This document shows, in pieces, positions 55,132 to 64,000 of a stretch of 64,000 nt of DNA. Source of the stretch: Cellulomonas sp. URHE0023 (lineage in GTDB: Bacteria; Actinomycetota; Actinomycetes; Actinomycetales; Cellulomonadaceae). Where the stretch lies: assembly GCF_000688475.1 (NCBI RefSeq), contig NZ_JIAN01000010.1, forward strand, positions 124,001 through 188,000, given 5' to 3'. Below the pieces are notes generated by a model. It saw only the letters and a program-made list of their open reading frames with translations. It was not told where the DNA came from and searched no databases. The position numbers and the translations under genes were made by a program. Positions within the stretch are counted from its first letter, which is position 1. Each line of letters starts with the position of its first letter.

Positions 55132-55183
55132 GACACCTCCTCGGGGACTCCAGGGACAACATCGGGTGCAGAGCAGCACCCTC

Positions 55184-55213
55184 GATATTGGCAACATACT
55201 TGTTGCCAATATC
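55184..55213. promoter_or_regulatory. Perfect palindrome, probable SufR operator
   Basis: GATATTGGCAAC-ATACTT-GTTGCCAATATC: 12-bp perfect inverted repeat, 6-bp centre. The core CAAC-N6-GTTG is the SufR-binding motif described in cyanobacteria. It overlaps a plausible sigma-A promoter on the minus strand (TTGGCA, about 16 bp, TATCGA), so SufR bound here would block the suf operon promoter. Confidence 0.85.
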
Positions 55214-55302
55214 CATCCCTGCAAGCAAGGACACCCTTCTCTGCGACGACTGTGACCGACTGCACGCCGTCCGCGCCCACGCCGCTGGCCATGCCCACCA
55301 CC

Positions 55303-55308
55303 TAGACT
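55303..55308 (+). promoter_or_regulatory. -10 element for leaderless ABC transporter gene
   Basis: TAGACT, 8 nt before the GTG at 55317. Confidence 0.55.
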
Positions 55309-55316
55309 CCCCTCTC

Positions 55317-56225
55317 GTGCCCGCCTCCCCCGCGCTCGAGATCTCCGGGCTCGTCAAGCGCTACGGCTCGCGTGCGGTCGTCGACGGGATCGACCTCGTC
55401 GCGCTGCCCGGCCAGGTGACCGCCGTGCTGGGGCCCAACGGCGCCGGCAAGACGACCACGATCGAGTGCTGCGAGGGTCTCCGGCAGCCCGACGGCGGCA
55501 CGGTCCGCGTGCTCGGGCTCGACCCGGTGGGCGACGCCCGCGAGCTCCGGCCCCGCGTCGGCGTGATGCTCCAGGACGGCGGGCTGCCCACGGCGATCAA
55601 GGCCCGCGAGATGCTCGCGCACGTCGCGACGATGTACGCGGAGCCCCGTGACACCGCCGAGCTGAGCGAGCGGCTCGGCATCGACTCGTTCGGCGGGACC
55701 ACGGTCCGCCGCCTGTCCGGTGGGCAGCGGCAGCGGCTCGCACTGGCCGCGGCTGTCATCGGCAAGCCGGAGCTCGTGTTCCTCGACGAGCCGAGCGCCG
55801 GGATGGACCCGCAGTCCCGCCATGCCGTCTGGGACCTGGTCCGCGAGCTGCGCGACGACGGGGTCGCCGTCGTCCTGACCACGCACCTGATGGACGAGGC
55901 GGAGGACCTGGCCGACCACGTCGTCGTCATCGACCACGGCACCGTCATCGCCTCGGGCACGGTGCCGTCGCTCGTCTCGTCGTCGGACGACCGGACCCTG
56001 CGGTTCGAGTCGACCCCCGGCCTCCGGCTCGGCGACCTGCTGGGGCTCACCGTCACCGAGCCGACCCCGGGGGCGTACACGGTCGTCGGCAACGTCGGGC
56101 CGTCCACGGTCGCGACGCTGACCGCCTGGCTGGCCGACCGTGACGCGCTGGTCACCCGGCTCACGGTCGGACGGCGGACGCTCGAGGACGTGTTCCTCGA
56201 CCTCACGGGACGGAGCCTGCGGTGA
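55317..56225 (+). CDS. ABC-2 transporter ATP-binding subunit
   Basis: 302 aa. Walker A LGPNGAGKTTTIECCEGL, signature RRLSGGQRQRLALAAAVI, Walker B LVFLDEPSAGMDPQSRHAVW, H-loop VVLTTHLMDEAEDLADH. About 80 C-terminal residues form an accessory domain. The permease gene follows with a GTGA overlap. Pair resembles exporters linked to heme/cytochrome assembly regions because it lies between sufR and ctaA, a common order in actinobacteria, but substrate is unknown. GTG start, leaderless. Confidence 0.9.
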   Translation: MPASPALEISGLVKRYGSRAVVDGIDLVALPGQVTAVLGPNGAGKTTTIECCEGLRQPDGGTVRVLGLDPVGDARELRPRVGVMLQDGGLPTAIKAREMLAHVATMYAEPRDTAELSERLGIDSFGGTTVRRLSGGQRQRLALAAAVIGKPELVFLDEPSAGMDPQSRHAVWDLVRELRDDGVAVVLTTHLMDEAEDLADHVVVIDHGTVIASGTVPSLVSSSDDRTLRFESTPGLRLGDLLGLTVTEPTPGAYTVVGNVGPSTVATLTAWLADRDALVTRLTVGRRTLEDVFLDLTGRSLR

Positions 56226-56986
56226 GCACCCGATCGAGCGCCGGCGCCGCCCCCGCACCCCGCCGCGTCCTCGCCCAGACGGGCTTCGAGGCCCGAGCGA
56301 TCCTGCGCAACGGCGAGCAGCTGCTCGTCACGATCATCGTCCCGGTCCTCGTGCTCGTCGGGCTCACGAAGGCCACCGGGTTGACCTTCGACACCGACGG
56401 CATGAGCCGGGTCGACTTCTTCACGCCCGGCGTGCTCGCGCTGGCGATCATGACGTCGTCCTTCACCTCGCAGGCCATCGCGTCGGCATTCGACCGCCGC
56501 AACGGCGTGCTCCGCCTGCTGTCGACCACACCCCTGGGTCGAGGCGGACTGCTCGCGGGCAAGATCCTGGGCGTCCTGGCGGTCGAGGTGGTGCAGGTCG
56601 TCGTGATCACCACGACCGCACTGGTGCTCGGCTGGCAACCGAACCGGGCCGGGCTGCTGCTCGCGGTCGTCGCCGTCGTCCTGGGCACCGCGGCGTTCAC
56701 GTCGCTCGCGCTCCTGGTCGCGGGGACGCTCCGCGCCGAAGCCGTGCTGGCCGTGGCGAACCTCGTGCTGCTCCTGCTCGCCGTGGCCGGTGGCGTCATC
56801 GTGCCGGCCGACAGGCTCCCGGGCCCGATGGCCCACATCGCGCTGCTCCTGCCGTCGGGGGCACTCGGCGACGCGATGCGCGAGACCCTCTGGCACGGCT
56901 CCCTGCCCGCCTGGTCCGTCGTCGTGCTCGTCGGCTGGACCGCGGCCCTCGGCTGGGGTGCGTCGCGGCTGTTCCGCTGGCACTGA
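56222..56986 (+). CDS. ABC-2 type transporter permease
   Basis: 254 aa with about six membrane helices: LLVTIIVPVLVLVGLTKATG, FFTPGVLALAIMTSSFTSQA, then a helix pair ending LLLLAVAGGVIVPADRLPGP, and WSVVVLVGWTAALGWGASRL. The ERRNGVLRLLSTTPLGRGGL-like segment (FDRRNGVLRLLSTTPLGRG) is the cytoplasmic coupling region of ABC-2 permeases. It pairs with the ATPase just upstream (GTGA overlap). Confidence 0.88.
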   Translation: MSTRSSAGAAPAPRRVLAQTGFEARAILRNGEQLLVTIIVPVLVLVGLTKATGLTFDTDGMSRVDFFTPGVLALAIMTSSFTSQAIASAFDRRNGVLRLLSTTPLGRGGLLAGKILGVLAVEVVQVVVITTTALVLGWQPNRAGLLLAVVAVVLGTAAFTSLALLVAGTLRAEAVLAVANLVLLLLAVAGGVIVPADRLPGPMAHIALLLPSGALGDAMRETLWHGSLPAWSVVVLVGWTAALGWGASRLFRWH

Positions 56987-57037
56987 CTGTGACCAGCCTC
57001 GCTCCTGCGCGGGCGAGAGTCACCCCGGGGGCGACCG

Positions 57038-57043
57038 TACGCT
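57038..57043 (+). promoter_or_regulatory. -10 element for leaderless ctaA
   Basis: TACGCT, 7 nt before the GTG at 57051. Confidence 0.55.
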
Positions 57044-57050
57044 TGTCCAC

Positions 57051-58025
57051 GTGAGCACGTCCCCCACCGTCGAGGCCCGGCCGCCGCTGTTCGAGCGGCT
57101 GCGCGACCGGTGGGCGTGGACCGCGGTGGTGGCCAACCTGGTGGGCCAGATCGTCATCATCGTCACCGGCGGGGCTGTGCGGCTGACCGCCTCGGGGCTC
57201 GGCTGCTCCAGCTGGCCGCAGTGCGAGCCGGGCGAGTTCACGCCCGTGCTGCACGCCCAGTCGTCGTTCCACCCGTACGTCGAGTTCGGCAACCGGATGG
57301 TCGCGCCCGTCCTGGTCGTCATCGGGCTGGTCGTCGCGGTGCTCGTCGTGAGCGAGAACCGACGGCCGTGGTCGTACCGCGCTCTCGGCCTCGTGCCGGT
57401 CCTCGGAGTGCTCGTGCAGGCCGTGATCGGTGGACTGTCGGTCATCTACGACCTCAACCCGGCGATCGTCGGCAGCCACCTGCTCATCTCGATGGGGCTC
57501 GTCGCGTTCTCTGCCTGGCTGGTGGCGCGCACGCGCGAGGGTGACGCTCCCGCCGTGCACCTCGTCGACCGCACGCTGCGCCTCCTCACCGGCGTGCTCG
57601 TCGCGCTGACCGTCGTCGTCGTCGCGCTCGGTGTCGTCGTCACAGGGGCTGGTCCGCACTCGGGCGACTCCGAGGTCGGCTACCGGTTCGACGTCGACCC
57701 CTGGCTCGTGGCCAAGGCACACGCGGCGTCCGTCTGGGCGTTCATCGCGGTCCTGGTCGCGATCCTGGTCCTCCTGCGACGCTCGGGCATCGGTGGCCGC
57801 ACGTGGACGGCTGCCCTCGTTCTGCTCGGGGTGACGCTCGGCCAGGGGCTCGTCGGATACGTGCAGCTGTTCACGGGCCTTCCCGTGGCACTGGTCAACC
57901 TGCACATGCTCGGCGCGGCCCTGCTGACCACCTCGGTGACGTTCTTCGTCTCGACGACCCGCGGTCGCGGCCCCGCACGTTCTCGCTCAGGGGCGCCTGC
58001 TGAGACCGTGGCTGCTCCGAGATAG
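57051..58025 (+). CDS. ctaA: Heme A synthase (COX15/CtaA family)
   Basis: 324 aa, eight membrane helices. First helix segment VVANLVGQIVIIVTGGAVRL, with TASGLGCSSWPQCEPGEF, the extracellular loop carrying the Cys pair found in CtaA. Then FHPYVEFGNRM with the first heme His, SHLLISMGLVAF with a second, ALGVVVTGAGPHSGD, and KAHAASVWAFIAVLVA and NLHMLGAALLTTS with the other heme His residues. It oxidises heme O to heme A for cytochrome aa3 oxidase; SURF1 at 34098 assists the same oxidase. GTG start, leaderless. Confidence 0.93.
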   Translation: MSTSPTVEARPPLFERLRDRWAWTAVVANLVGQIVIIVTGGAVRLTASGLGCSSWPQCEPGEFTPVLHAQSSFHPYVEFGNRMVAPVLVVIGLVVAVLVVSENRRPWSYRALGLVPVLGVLVQAVIGGLSVIYDLNPAIVGSHLLISMGLVAFSAWLVARTREGDAPAVHLVDRTLRLLTGVLVALTVVVVALGVVVTGAGPHSGDSEVGYRFDVDPWLVAKAHAASVWAFIAVLVAILVLLRRSGIGGRTWTAALVLLGVTLGQGLVGYVQLFTGLPVALVNLHMLGAALLTTSVTFFVSTTRGRGPARSRSGAPAETVAAPR

Positions 58026-58059
58026 GGCAAATCGCCTTCCGCGTGTCACAGGGTGCTCA

Positions 58060-58065
58060 TAGCCT
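58060..58065 (+). promoter_or_regulatory. -10 element for leaderless DrrA-like gene
   Basis: TAGCCT, 6 nt before the ATG at 58072. Confidence 0.55.
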
Positions 58066-58071
58066 CGTCAG

Positions 58072-59073
58072 ATGGACCCTGCAACCTCGGCACCCGCAAT
58101 CACCGCACGCGGCCTCGTCAAGACGTACGGAAGCGTCATCGCGCTCGACGGCGTCGACATCACGGTCCCGAAGGGCACCGTGCTCGGTCTGCTCGGCCCG
58201 AACGGGGCTGGGAAGACCACCATCGTCCGGGTGCTGAGCACCCTCATCAAACCTGACTCCGGCTCCGCCCAGGTGGCGGGTGTCGACGTGATCGCGCAAC
58301 CGCGCTCGGTCCGTCGGCTCATCGGCCTGTCCGGTCAGTACGCCGCAGTGGACGAGTACCTCACGGGGTACGAGAACCTCGACATGATCGGGCGGCTGTA
58401 CCACTTGGGCGCCAAGAGATCGCGAGAGAGGGCTCGTGAGCTGCTCGCCGCCTTCCGACTGGAAGATGCGGGCGACCGGCCGAGCAAGACGTACTCCGGT
58501 GGCATGCGACGTCGGCTCGACCTCGCCGGCGCGCTGGTGGCAGACCCCCCGGTGCTCTTCCTCGACGAACCGACGACCGGCCTCGACCCTCGCGGCCGCA
58601 CCGACATGTGGGAGGTCATCCAAGGGCTGGTCGCGGGTGGCACGACGCTCCTGCTGACCACGCAGTACCTCGAGGAGGCGGACCTGCTCGCCGACGAGAT
58701 CGTGGTCATCGACCACGGCCGGATCATCGCCCAGGGGACATCGGACCAGCTCAAGAGCCAGGTGGGCGGCGAGCGGCTCGAGCTCACCGTCAAGGACGGG
58801 TCCCGACTGTCCGAGGCCCGCGACCTCCTCGAACCGCGAGGCGTCGGCAAGGCGGCCCTGGACGAACGGAGCCGGCAGCTCGTCATGCCGATCGCCGGGG
58901 GCGCGGAGGTCCTCACCGAGGCGCTGCGGATCCTCGACGCCGCCTCGATCGGTCTGGACGACGTCGGGCTGCGCAGGCCGACGCTCGACGACGTGTTCCT
59001 GTCCCTGACCGGTCACGCGACCGAGCAGGACGAGGACGACACCGCCAAGATCAAGGAAGGAGCACGCTCATGA
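58072..59073 (+). CDS. DrrA-like ABC transporter ATP-binding subunit
   Basis: 333 aa. Walker A GPNGAGKTTIVRVLSTLIKP, Q-loop SGQYAAVDEYLTGYENLDMI, signature TYSGGMRRRLDLAGALV, Walker B LFLDEPTTGLDPRGRTDMW, H-loop LLTTQYLEEADLLAD (Gln instead of His, as usual in DrrA). The C-terminal 90 residues are the DrrA accessory domain. Such pairs export drugs (daunorubicin type) or lipids. Leaderless start, ATGA overlap with the permease gene. Confidence 0.92.
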   Translation: MDPATSAPAITARGLVKTYGSVIALDGVDITVPKGTVLGLLGPNGAGKTTIVRVLSTLIKPDSGSAQVAGVDVIAQPRSVRRLIGLSGQYAAVDEYLTGYENLDMIGRLYHLGAKRSRERARELLAAFRLEDAGDRPSKTYSGGMRRRLDLAGALVADPPVLFLDEPTTGLDPRGRTDMWEVIQGLVAGGTTLLLTTQYLEEADLLADEIVVIDHGRIIAQGTSDQLKSQVGGERLELTVKDGSRLSEARDLLEPRGVGKAALDERSRQLVMPIAGGAEVLTEALRILDAASIGLDDVGLRRPTLDDVFLSLTGHATEQDEDDTAKIKEGARS

Positions 59074-59873
59074 GCGTCCCCTACGTGTTCGCGGATGCGG
59101 CGGTCGTCGCCAAGCGCAACCTCATCAAGATCAAGCGGGTTCCCGACCTGCTGGTCTTCACCACGATCCAGCCCATCATGTTCGTCCTGCTCTTCTCGTT
59201 CGTCTTCGGCGGCGCGATCGGAGGCGGCAACGGCCAGTCCTACCGAGAGTTCCTGATGGCCGGGATCTTCGCGCAGACGGTCATCTTCGGTGCCACGATC
59301 ACCGGCGCAGGGCTGGCCGACGACGTGAAGAAGGGCATCATCGACAGGTTCCGGTCGTTGCCCATGGCTCCGTCCGCGGTCCTCACCGGGCGCACCGTCT
59401 CGGACGTCCTCAACAACGTCCTCGTCCTGGTCGTCATGTCGCTCACCGGACTGCTCGTCGGCTGGCGGATCCACACCAACCCGGCGGAGGCGCTCGGAGG
59501 CTTCGCCCTGCTGCTGGCGTTCGCGTACGCGATCTCCTGGATCATGGCGTGGATCGGGATGCTGGTGCCGAGCCCCGAGGTGGTCAACAACGCCGCATTC
59601 ATCGTGATCTTCCCGATCACGTTCGTCGCCAACACCTTCGTGCCGCTCGACACCCTGCCGCCCGTCCTGCAGACGTTGGCGGCCTGGAACCCGGTCTCGA
59701 CCGTGACGCAGGCAGCCCGTGAGCTGTTCGGCAACATCCCACCCGGTGTGCCCGAACCGACGCAGTGGTCGCTGCAGAACCCCGTGACCTACACGTCGAT
59801 CTGGATCGCGATCATCCTCGCGATCTTCGTCCCGCTGGCCAACATGCAGTACCGCAAGTCGGCGAGCCGCTGA
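59070..59873 (+). CDS. DrrB-like ABC-2 permease
   Basis: 267 aa, six membrane helices: first LLVFTTIQPIMFVLLFSFVF, then FLMAGIFAQTVIFGATITGA, and IIDRFRSLPMAPSAVLTGRT, the DrrB coupling motif (DRFRSLPMxxxAVLxGR). The last helices include AFIVIFPITFVANTFVP. ATG 59070 overlaps the ATPase gene stop. It forms a transporter with the DrrA-like ATPase. A GC hairpin follows 15 bp after the stop. Confidence 0.92.
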   Translation: MSVPYVFADAAVVAKRNLIKIKRVPDLLVFTTIQPIMFVLLFSFVFGGAIGGGNGQSYREFLMAGIFAQTVIFGATITGAGLADDVKKGIIDRFRSLPMAPSAVLTGRTVSDVLNNVLVLVVMSLTGLLVGWRIHTNPAEALGGFALLLAFAYAISWIMAWIGMLVPSPEVVNNAAFIVIFPITFVANTFVPLDTLPPVLQTLAAWNPVSTVTQAARELFGNIPPGVPEPTQWSLQNPVTYTSIWIAIILAIFVPLANMQYRKSASR

Positions 59874-59888
59874 CCGACCGGGAACGAC

Positions 59889-59925
59889 GACGCCACCCGA
59901 CCCTCGACCGAGGGCGGGCGGCGTC
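59889..59925 (+). terminator. Hairpin after the DrrB-like gene
   Basis: GACGCC (59889-59894) with GGCGTC (59920-59925), inner CCCG with CGGG and CCCTC with GAGGG around a short loop, with small bulges. It lies between the convergent genes ending at 59873 and 60026. Confidence 0.55.
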
Positions 59926-60025
59926 ACGTCCTCGAACGGTCCGACCTGAGCGACTCACCGGCGAGCGACGCGGCGTGACCAGGACGACCCGAGCCGCTCG
60001 CCGGAACCGCCGGCTCAGCAACTCG

Positions 60026-60661
60026 TCAGGAAACGCCCGGGGTCTCGACCGGCCACGCGACAGACTCGAGCGTCGACCAGCCGCGGCCACGAGCGGCGGC
60101 GGCCGCCAGTACGCCTGTGACAGCAGTCGGGCTGTGCAGACGTCCACCGAGTACCGCATCCACGGCGTCGTCGAGCGGGACCCAGACCGGGACCATGCCG
60201 GCCTCCTCGTCTGTCCGGACGTACCGGTCCGAGTCCGCGACCGGGGTCAGATCGCGGGCGAGGAACACCCGAATCCGCTCGTTGGAGCCGCCCGGGGTGG
60301 TGTAGAAGTCGACGAGCCGCCACCAGGACGCGGCCTGCAGGTCTGCCTCTTCGGCGAGCTCACGTGCTGCGGCGACCACCAAGAGCTCGTCGGGCACGTC
60401 CCGAAGACCGGCGGGCGGCTCCCAGAGCTCGGAGCGCACGGGGTGCCGGTACTGCGAGAGCAGCAGCACCCGGTCCTCGTCGTCCAGGGCGATGACCGCC
60501 ACGGCGCCGGGGTGCGAGACGTACTCGCGGAGCACCTGGGTGTCCCCCAGGTCCACCACGTCACCGTCGAGGTCGAAGACCTTGCCCGCGTGGATCCGCC
60601 TGTGCTCGATGACGGGCCGAGGCGCCACCAGGTCCTGAAGCGGCCCTTCCTGCGTCGGCAT
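60026..60661 (-). CDS. NUDIX hydrolase (ADP-ribose pyrophosphatase-like)
   Basis: 211 aa. The Nudix box region is GLRDVPDELLVVAAARELAEEADLQA (G-x5-E-x5 and REL-EE-AD), split here as GLRDVPDELL, AAARELAEEADL. The start and VVDLGDTQVLREYVSHPGAV are those of ADP-ribose pyrophosphatases, whose members split ADP-ribose into AMP and ribose 5-phosphate. Other nucleotide sugars are possible substrates. It overlaps the pyrG stop by 1 nt. Confidence 0.88.
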   Translation of the reverse strand: MPTQEGPLQDLVAPRPVIEHRRIHAGKVFDLDGDVVDLGDTQVLREYVSHPGAVAVIALDDEDRVLLLSQYRHPVRSELWEPPAGLRDVPDELLVVAAARELAEEADLQAASWWRLVDFYTTPGGSNERIRVFLARDLTPVADSDRYVRTDEEAGMVPVWVPLDDAVDAVLGGRLHSPTAVTGVLAAAAARGRGWSTLESVAWPVETPGVS

Positions 60662-62331
60662 CAGGCCTCGTCGTCCCGCTGCGCGAGCGCGGCGCCGACC
60701 AGTCCGGCGAACAGCGGGTGCGCACGTGTCGGGCGCGACTTGAACTCCGGGTGGGCCTGGGTTGCCACGTAGTAGGGGTGCACGTCGCGCGGCAGCTCGA
60801 CGAACTCGACCAGCGAGGTGTCGGGCGAGACGCCCGAGATCACCAGACCGGCATCCTCGAGCTTGTCCCGGTAGGAGTTGTTCACCTCGTAGCGGTGGCG
60901 GTGCCGCTCGGAGACCTTGTTCGCACCGTACGTCTCGGCGACCACGGAGCCCGGCGTCAGGAGCGCGTCGTACGCGCCAAGCCGCATCGTGCCGCCCAGG
61001 TCGCCCGCGCCGGCCACGAACGCGTGCTGCTCAGCCATCGTGGCGATGACGGGGTGCGCCGGGTCCGTGTCGAACTCCGAGGACGAGGCACCCTCGAGGC
61101 CGAGGATCGTGCGCGAGTACTCGATGACCATGCACTGCAGGCCCAGGCAGATGCCGAGCGTCGGCACCAGGTTCTCGCGGGACCAGCGCAGGGCACCGAG
61201 CTTGCCCTCGATCCCCCGCACCCCGAAACCGCCCGGGATCAGGACGGCGTCGACACCCTCGAGCGCGAGCCGGGCACCTTCGGGAGTCTGGCAGTCGTCC
61301 GACCGCACCCAGCGGATGATCACCTTGGCGTCGTGGTGGAACCCACCGGCCCGCAGTGCCTCGGTCACCGACAGGTACGCGTCAGGCAGGTCGATGTACT
61401 TGCCGACGAGTGCGACCTCGACGCGGTGCGCGGGCTCGTGGACGCGCCGCAGCAGCTCGTCCCAGCCCTTCCACTCGACGTCGCGGAACGGAAGAGCGAG
61501 CCGCTGCACGACGAAGGCATCGAGGCCCTCGCTGTGCAGGACGCGCGGGATGTCGTAGATGCTCGGCGCGTCCTTGGCGGTCACGACACCTTCGACGTCG
61601 ACGTCGCACATGAGGGCGATCTTGCGCTTGGTCGCCTCGGGCACGTCGCGGTCGGCACGCAGCACGATCGCGTCGGGCTGGATGCCGATGCTGCGCAGGG
61701 CGGCGACGGAGTGCTGGGTCGGCTTCGTCTTGAGCTCGCCCGACGGGCCGATGTAGGGCACGAGGGAGACGTGCAGGAAGAAGACGTTCGCGCGGCCCAG
61801 GTCGTGGCGCACCTGGCGGGCGGCCTCGAGGAACGGCAACGACTCGATATCGCCGACCGTGCCGCCGATCTCGGTGATGATGACGTCGATGTCCTCGTCG
61901 GCCTGCGACCGCATGCGCGACTTGATCTCGTCGGTGATGTGCGGGATCACCTGCACCGTGTCGCCGAGGTACTCGCCGCGTCGCTCCTTCGCGATCACCG
62001 ACGAGTAGACGCCGCCGGTGGTGACGTTGGCCGAGCCCACCAGGTTGACGTCGAGGAACCGCTCGTAGTGCCCGACGTCCAGGTCCGTCTCGGCTCCGTC
62101 CTCGGTGACGAAGACCTCGCCGTGCTGGAACGGGTTCATGGTGCCGGGATCCACGTTCAGATAGGGATCCAGCTTTTGCATCGTGACCTTCAGGCCACGA
62201 GAGCGGAGGAGCCGCCCGAGGCTGCTGGCTGTCAGACCCTTACCGAGGGAGGACGCAACACCCCCGGTGACGAAGATGTGCCGGGTCGTGGATTCCGACC
62301 GCCCGGAGAGTCGATGCGCGCGCTCTGTCAC
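60661..62331 (-). CDS. pyrG: CTP synthase
   Basis: 556 aa. The synthetase domain starts [20 protein letters not shown], with [20 protein letters not shown] and [19 protein letters not shown], and [20 protein letters not shown]. The glutaminase domain has [10 protein letters not shown], the nucleophile Cys in [19 protein letters not shown] and the HPE dyad ([20 protein letters not shown]). It makes CTP from UTP, glutamine and ATP. GTG at 62331 with TAGGTT 8 nt upstream on the minus strand suggests a leaderless transcript. Followed immediately by the NUDIX gene. Confidence 0.97.
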   Translation of the reverse strand: MTERAHRLSGRSESTTRHIFVTGGVASSLGKGLTASSLGRLLRSRGLKVTMQKLDPYLNVDPGTMNPFQHGEVFVTEDGAETDLDVGHYERFLDVNLVGSANVTTGGVYSSVIAKERRGEYLGDTVQVIPHITDEIKSRMRSQADEDIDVIITEIGGTVGDIESLPFLEAARQVRHDLGRANVFFLHVSLVPYIGPSGELKTKPTQHSVAALRSIGIQPDAIVLRADRDVPEATKRKIALMCDVDVEGVVTAKDAPSIYDIPRVLHSEGLDAFVVQRLALPFRDVEWKGWDELLRRVHEPAHRVEVALVGKYIDLPDAYLSVTEALRAGGFHHDAKVIIRWVRSDDCQTPEGARLALEGVDAVLIPGGFGVRGIEGKLGALRWSRENLVPTLGICLGLQCMVIEYSRTILGLEGASSSEFDTDPAHPVIATMAEQHAFVAGAGDLGGTMRLGAYDALLTPGSVVAETYGANKVSERHRHRYEVNNSYRDKLEDAGLVISGVSPDTSLVEFVELPRDVHPYYVATQAHPEFKSRPTRAHPLFAGLVGAALAQRDDEA

Positions 62332-62339
62332 GGGGTTCC

Positions 62340-62345
62340 AACCTA
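62340..62345 (-). promoter_or_regulatory. -10 element for leaderless pyrG
   Basis: TAGGTT on the minus strand, 8 nt before the GTG at 62331. It is 41 bp from the murJ stop. Confidence 0.5.
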
Positions 62346-62385
62346 CCGGACCATTCGCCGTTCCCCGAGTGCCACGCAGGGTGAG

Positions 62386-64000
62386 TCAGAACACGTCAGG
62401 TCCGTCGGGTCCGCGAGGCACCCGGGGACCGACGGCAGGCAGTGGCTCCCGCTCGACCTGGAGCACGTAGCGCACGACGGCCCGGTCCAGTGCGAGCAGG
62501 CCGGCGCCGACCACGAGCGCAGCGACGAGCGCGCCACCCGCGGCCGCGCCGAGCGCCGTGAGTCCTCCCTCACCGCCGATCACCTGGACCGCGTCGGCCA
62601 CCCAGCGGCCCGCGAGCGCACCGAGCGCTGCGGAAATGACGAGGACCGTGGTCGATCGCGGCACCCCCCGGAGGGCCGCCCAGCCCGCGGCCCGTCCGAG
62701 CGCGACGAGCGCGACGGCTCCCCCGACGAACATCCCGAGGCTGCTCGCCGCCCCGATGCCCGCCAGCGTCCCCGCGTCAGTGTCGGACGGGATGCCGAGG
62801 CCGACGAACGCGACGACGGCGGCCGCCATGACACCCCAGCCGACCGAGTTGGCCACCACGGCGGCGCGCCCGCGTTCCAGCGCGTACAGCGATCGCGAGG
62901 CGTGGAACAGTGCCGCGAAGCCGACGAGGCCCGGGGCCATCCACGTGAGTGCGGCGGTCATCGTCGGTATGAGCGCGGGATCGTCGTGCGCGACAGCCGA
63001 GAAGAAGCGGGCGACCGCGGGCGCGGAAGCGATGACCGCGGCCGCGCCGATCGCTCCCGCGGCGAGCACCGCGCGGACCGTGCCGGAAGCCAGACGAGCG
63101 AAGCCGCCACGGTCTGCGGAGCTGGCACGGGCGGCCAGCCGCGGAAAGGTCGACGTGGCCAGCGGCACGACGAGGACGGCGTACGGCAGCAGGTAGACCT
63201 GCTGGGAGTAGAGGAACGTGCTGAACGTGCCTTCGGCACCCCAGTTCTTCGCCACCCACAGAACCACCAGGAGGGCGATCTGCTGCGCCGCCACGGCACC
63301 CACGCCGGCCAGCGCCAGCGACCGGACGCGCGGGGCCACTCCCGCAGGGAAGCGCAGGGTCGGTCGCAGCCGGACACCGAGGGCGCGGACAGGCAAGAAC
63401 ATCGGGAAGCACATCGCCGCGACGCCGAGCGTCGTCCCCCAGGCCAGCCACTCGAGGGCACCCGGGTCCAGGGCATCAGGACTGGACGTCGTCCCGTTCG
63501 ACATCGTGCTGTAGACGACGTAGGTCGCTGTCACGACGACGGTCGAGATGATCGGTGCGAACGCCGGCCAGAAGAACCGCTTGTGCGCCTGCAGCACCGC
63601 GTAGAGGAGGACCGCGACGCCGTACATGGGTACCTGGATCGCGAACACCCGCAAGAAGAACTGGACCATCTCGGTCTGCTCGGGGTTCGCAGACGTCAGC
63701 AGGTCCGCGATCGGGTTGCTCAGGAGCGCGAGCAGCAGCGCCAGAGGCACCAGGACGAGCAGGGTCCAGCCCAGGGTCCCCGAGACGGTCTTGTCGATGT
63801 CCTTGCGTGCGCCGCGCGCCACTGGTGCGGCCAGGACGGGTACGAGGGCACCCGCGAGGGCCCCACCCGCGGCGACCTCGAAGAGAACGTTCGGCAGCGT
63901 GTTGGCAGCGTTGTACGAGTCACCGATCGACCCGAAGCCGACCCAGTGCAGCTGCGCGATCCACCGCCCGAAGCCGAGCAGCCGGCTGACCACGGTGATG
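62386..64000 (-). CDS. murJ: Lipid II flippase MurJ (MviN), N-terminus outside window
   Basis: At least 537 aa visible with 14 hydrophobic segments. The first visible residues read ITVVSRLLGFGRWIAQLHWV, the conserved start of TM1 after the usual short N-terminus, so only a few residues are missing and a GTG at 63993 is probably internal. YNAANTLPNVLFEVAAGGAL follows as in MurJ. About 15 residues with a charged Pro-rich tail (GPRVPRGPDGPDVF) end the protein. It flips lipid II for peptidoglycan synthesis. It precedes pyrG on the minus strand with 54 bp between. Confidence 0.9.
   Translation of the reverse strand, partial: ITVVSRLLGFGRWIAQLHWVGFGSIGDSYNAANTLPNVLFEVAAGGALAGALVPVLAAPVARGARKDIDKTVSGTLGWTLLVLVPLALLLALLSNPIADLLTSANPEQTEMVQFFLRVFAIQVPMYGVAVLLYAVLQAHKRFFWPAFAPIISTVVVTATYVVYSTMSNGTTSSPDALDPGALEWLAWGTTLGVAAMCFPMFLPVRALGVRLRPTLRFPAGVAPRVRSLALAGVGAVAAQQIALLVVLWVAKNWGAEGTFSTFLYSQQVYLLPYAVLVVPLATSTFPRLAARASSADRGGFARLASGTVRAVLAAGAIGAAAVIASAPAVARFFSAVAHDDPALIPTMTAALTWMAPGLVGFAALFHASRSLYALERGRAAVVANSVGWGVMAAAVVAFVGLGIPSDTDAGTLAGIGAASSLGMFVGGAVALVALGRAAGWAALRGVPRSTTVLVISAALGALAGRWVADAVQVIGGEGGLTALGAAAGGALVAALVVGAGLLALDRAVVRYVLQVEREPLPAVGPRVPRGPDGPDVF

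Overview
The window is a chromosomal stretch of a very GC-rich, Gram-positive actinobacterium. An actinobacterial suf operon, SOS-controlled imuA-imuB-dnaE2, divergent glgM/glgC, a fabG-inhA pair, a BioMNY-type biotin importer, DUF3099 and SURF1 together, and many leaderless genes suggest a Cellulomonadaceae-like or related Micrococcales organism. That placement is inference from gene content and was not tested by alignment. The sequence is almost fully coding, with many ATGA overlaps between genes. No phage, transposase or CRISPR array is visible.

Layout. 1-2740: the end of a cupin gene, a DHFR-fold reductase, a cell-wall hydrolase-like protein with a peptidoglycan-binding repeat, a flavodoxin and a small secreted protein. 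3114-7193: the most unusual region. An intact tRNA-Leu(GAG) on the minus strand (7111-7193) has its 3' end plus flank (34 bp) duplicated exactly 3981 bp away at 3114-3147. Between the copies lie an unrecognised conserved gene, a WXG-type small helical protein, a 569-aa protein ending in a TNT-like (NAD+ glycohydrolase) toxin domain, its presumed immunity gene, and a broken glycosyltransferase gene. This looks like a small tRNA-targeted toxin island that has no integrase left. 7334-15000: an AI-2E family permease, then the mutasome operon imuA-imuB-dnaE2 behind a perfect actinobacterial LexA box.

15040-27900: membrane and cytosolic housekeeping genes, a TetR-controlled heterodimeric ABC exporter with one degenerate ATP site, an SPFH/NfeD pair and a stand-alone ABC ATPase. 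27900-35111: glgM/glgC divergent pair, serB, a SixA-like phosphatase, fabG-inhA, and a DUF3099/small Cys-rich protein/SURF1 operon. 35437-43038: a 2533-aa secreted protein with two CBM plus beta-helix (GH87-like) modules separated by seven choice-of-anchor-D-like repeats, three discoidin-like domains and two CARDB domains.

43096-64000: an ABC-F ATPase; bioY-ecfA-ecfT; a TM2 protein; a YpfJ-like zinc metallopeptidase; the sufR-B-D-Rieske-C-S-U-T operon, whose promoter carries a perfect palindrome containing CAAC-N6-GTTG, the cyanobacterial SufR operator core; two ABC-2 transporter pairs flanking heme A synthase (ctaA); a NUDIX hydrolase; pyrG; and murJ, which runs off the right edge.

Regulation visible in the sequence: a LexA box, TetR-type and SufR-type operators, several strong hairpin terminators, and at least eleven TANNNT -10 elements placed 6-8 nt before a start codon, which implies widespread leaderless transcription.
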